13,636 nt of DNA from SIG672 sp045657105. Its GTDB lineage: Bacteria; Bacillota; Clostridia; Oscillospirales; CAG-272. The notes under the pieces were generated by a model. That model did no database searches. It had not been told where the DNA came from and saw nothing but the letters and a program-made list of their open reading frames with translations. The position numbers were made by a program, and so were the translations under genes. This document shows positions 13,260 to 13,636 of this stretch, in pieces. The stretch lies in assembly GCA_045657105.1 (NCBI GenBank), contig JAZOSN010000053.1, positions 1-13,636 of the forward strand, read 5' to 3'. Each line of letters opens with the position of its first letter. Within the stretch, counting starts at the first letter, position 1.

Positions 13260-13636
13260 ATGAAAAAAAACATAATCATTTTAATTTTACTTCTAACTTC
13301 TGCGTTGCTTTTGACATCATGCGCTTTAAATACACCATCAGAAACCGAAAAAGACAACGACGAAAACTTATCTGATTCAGAATCCCCGAAAGATAACGAT
13401 AAGGACACCTCCGATCCGGTTTTTGAAATTACCCTTGAAAATGCAAATAAGATAAAGGGCGGAATGAAATATTCCGAAATCGTCGAAATACTGGGAAGCG
13501 GCGGCAAAGAGGTTGGCAGCGGGGCAATTATATACGAGTGGCAGATAAGCGACACAGAAGACAAACAGTGTCTTCGCGTGTGGTTCTTAGGATCGTCATT
13601 TGCCGACGGAGAGATTCCGAGCAACCTTGTGGCAGA
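13260..13636 (+). CDS. Lipoprotein, DUF3862/BLIP-like (BamE-type fold), 3' end beyond window
   Basis: Partial gene: 125 codons are visible with no stop before the edge. Product: a basic start (MKKN), a hydrophobic core, and a lipobox LTSC with the lipidated Cys at residue 21, so a membrane-anchored extracellular lipoprotein. A low-complexity acidic Asp/Glu/Ser/Lys linker follows (about 26-53), then a domain starting near residue 56. There the stretch KIKGGMKYSEIVEILG (64-79) and the following GAIIYEWQI (88-96) and CLRVWF (104-109) strands resemble the small BamE/SmpA-like or DUF3862 lipoprotein repeats. Function unknown. It is the only plus-strand gene and is divergent from tex. The first third is richer in A+T and TTA/AAA/ATA codons than its neighbours, which may point to a different history or just to the signal and linker. 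Confidence 0.82.
   Translation, partial: MKKNIIILILLLTSALLLTSCALNTPSETEKDNDENLSDSESPKDNDKDTSDPVFEITLENANKIKGGMKYSEIVEILGSGGKEVGSGAIIYEWQISDTEDKQCLRVWFLGSSFADGEIPSNLVA

Overview
The window looks like a chromosomal segment of an endospore-forming anaerobic Firmicute, most likely an uncultured gut-type member of the Clostridia. This is inferred from gene content: a sporulation block in the Bacillus subtilis order (spoVB, mazG, rqcP, yabP, yabQ, divIC), an oxygen-independent HemZ, an oxygen-sensitive iron-sulfur class I fumarase subunit, and AAGGAG-type ribosome binding sites. No rRNA, tRNA, CRISPR array or transposase is visible.

Layout. Twelve of the thirteen genes I support lie on the minus strand, so they read from right to left. 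From the right: tex (10634-12847) has its own strong sigma-A promoter. Next come an AEC-family permease and hemZ, 13 bp apart. Then follows the tightly packed cluster spoVB-mazG-rqcP-yabP-yabQ-divIC, closed by a fumarate hydratase alpha subunit where B. subtilis has yabR. The leftmost group is a small membrane protein, a ROK glucokinase and a polysaccharide deacetylase, ending at a clear rho-independent terminator (334-362). At the right edge a plus-strand lipoprotein gene (13260 to the edge, incomplete) is divergent from tex. It has its own sigma-A promoter and a ~200-nt leader that looks like a transcription attenuator.

Between these units, and always just after the 3' end of a minus-strand gene (after the deacetylase, fumA, hemZ and tex), lie mosaic intergenic repeats of about 100-340 bp. 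They consist of 7-bp tandem units (TTTGCAC-type) plus short perfect palindromes with 3-nt loops. Stem sequences change between copies while pairing is kept, and the same slot can hold different hairpins. This is the most unusual feature of the window, together with the leader at 13061-13259.

How the genes fit together: the central cluster combines spore envelope assembly (SpoVB flippase, YabP, YabQ), division (DivIC), nucleotide sanitation (MazG) and ribosome rescue (RqcP). A plausible sigma-E-like promoter sits in the only real gap of that cluster, before yabP. The remaining genes are metabolic or housekeeping: sugar phosphorylation, heme or tetrapyrrole synthesis, a fumarase half-enzyme, transport and Tex.
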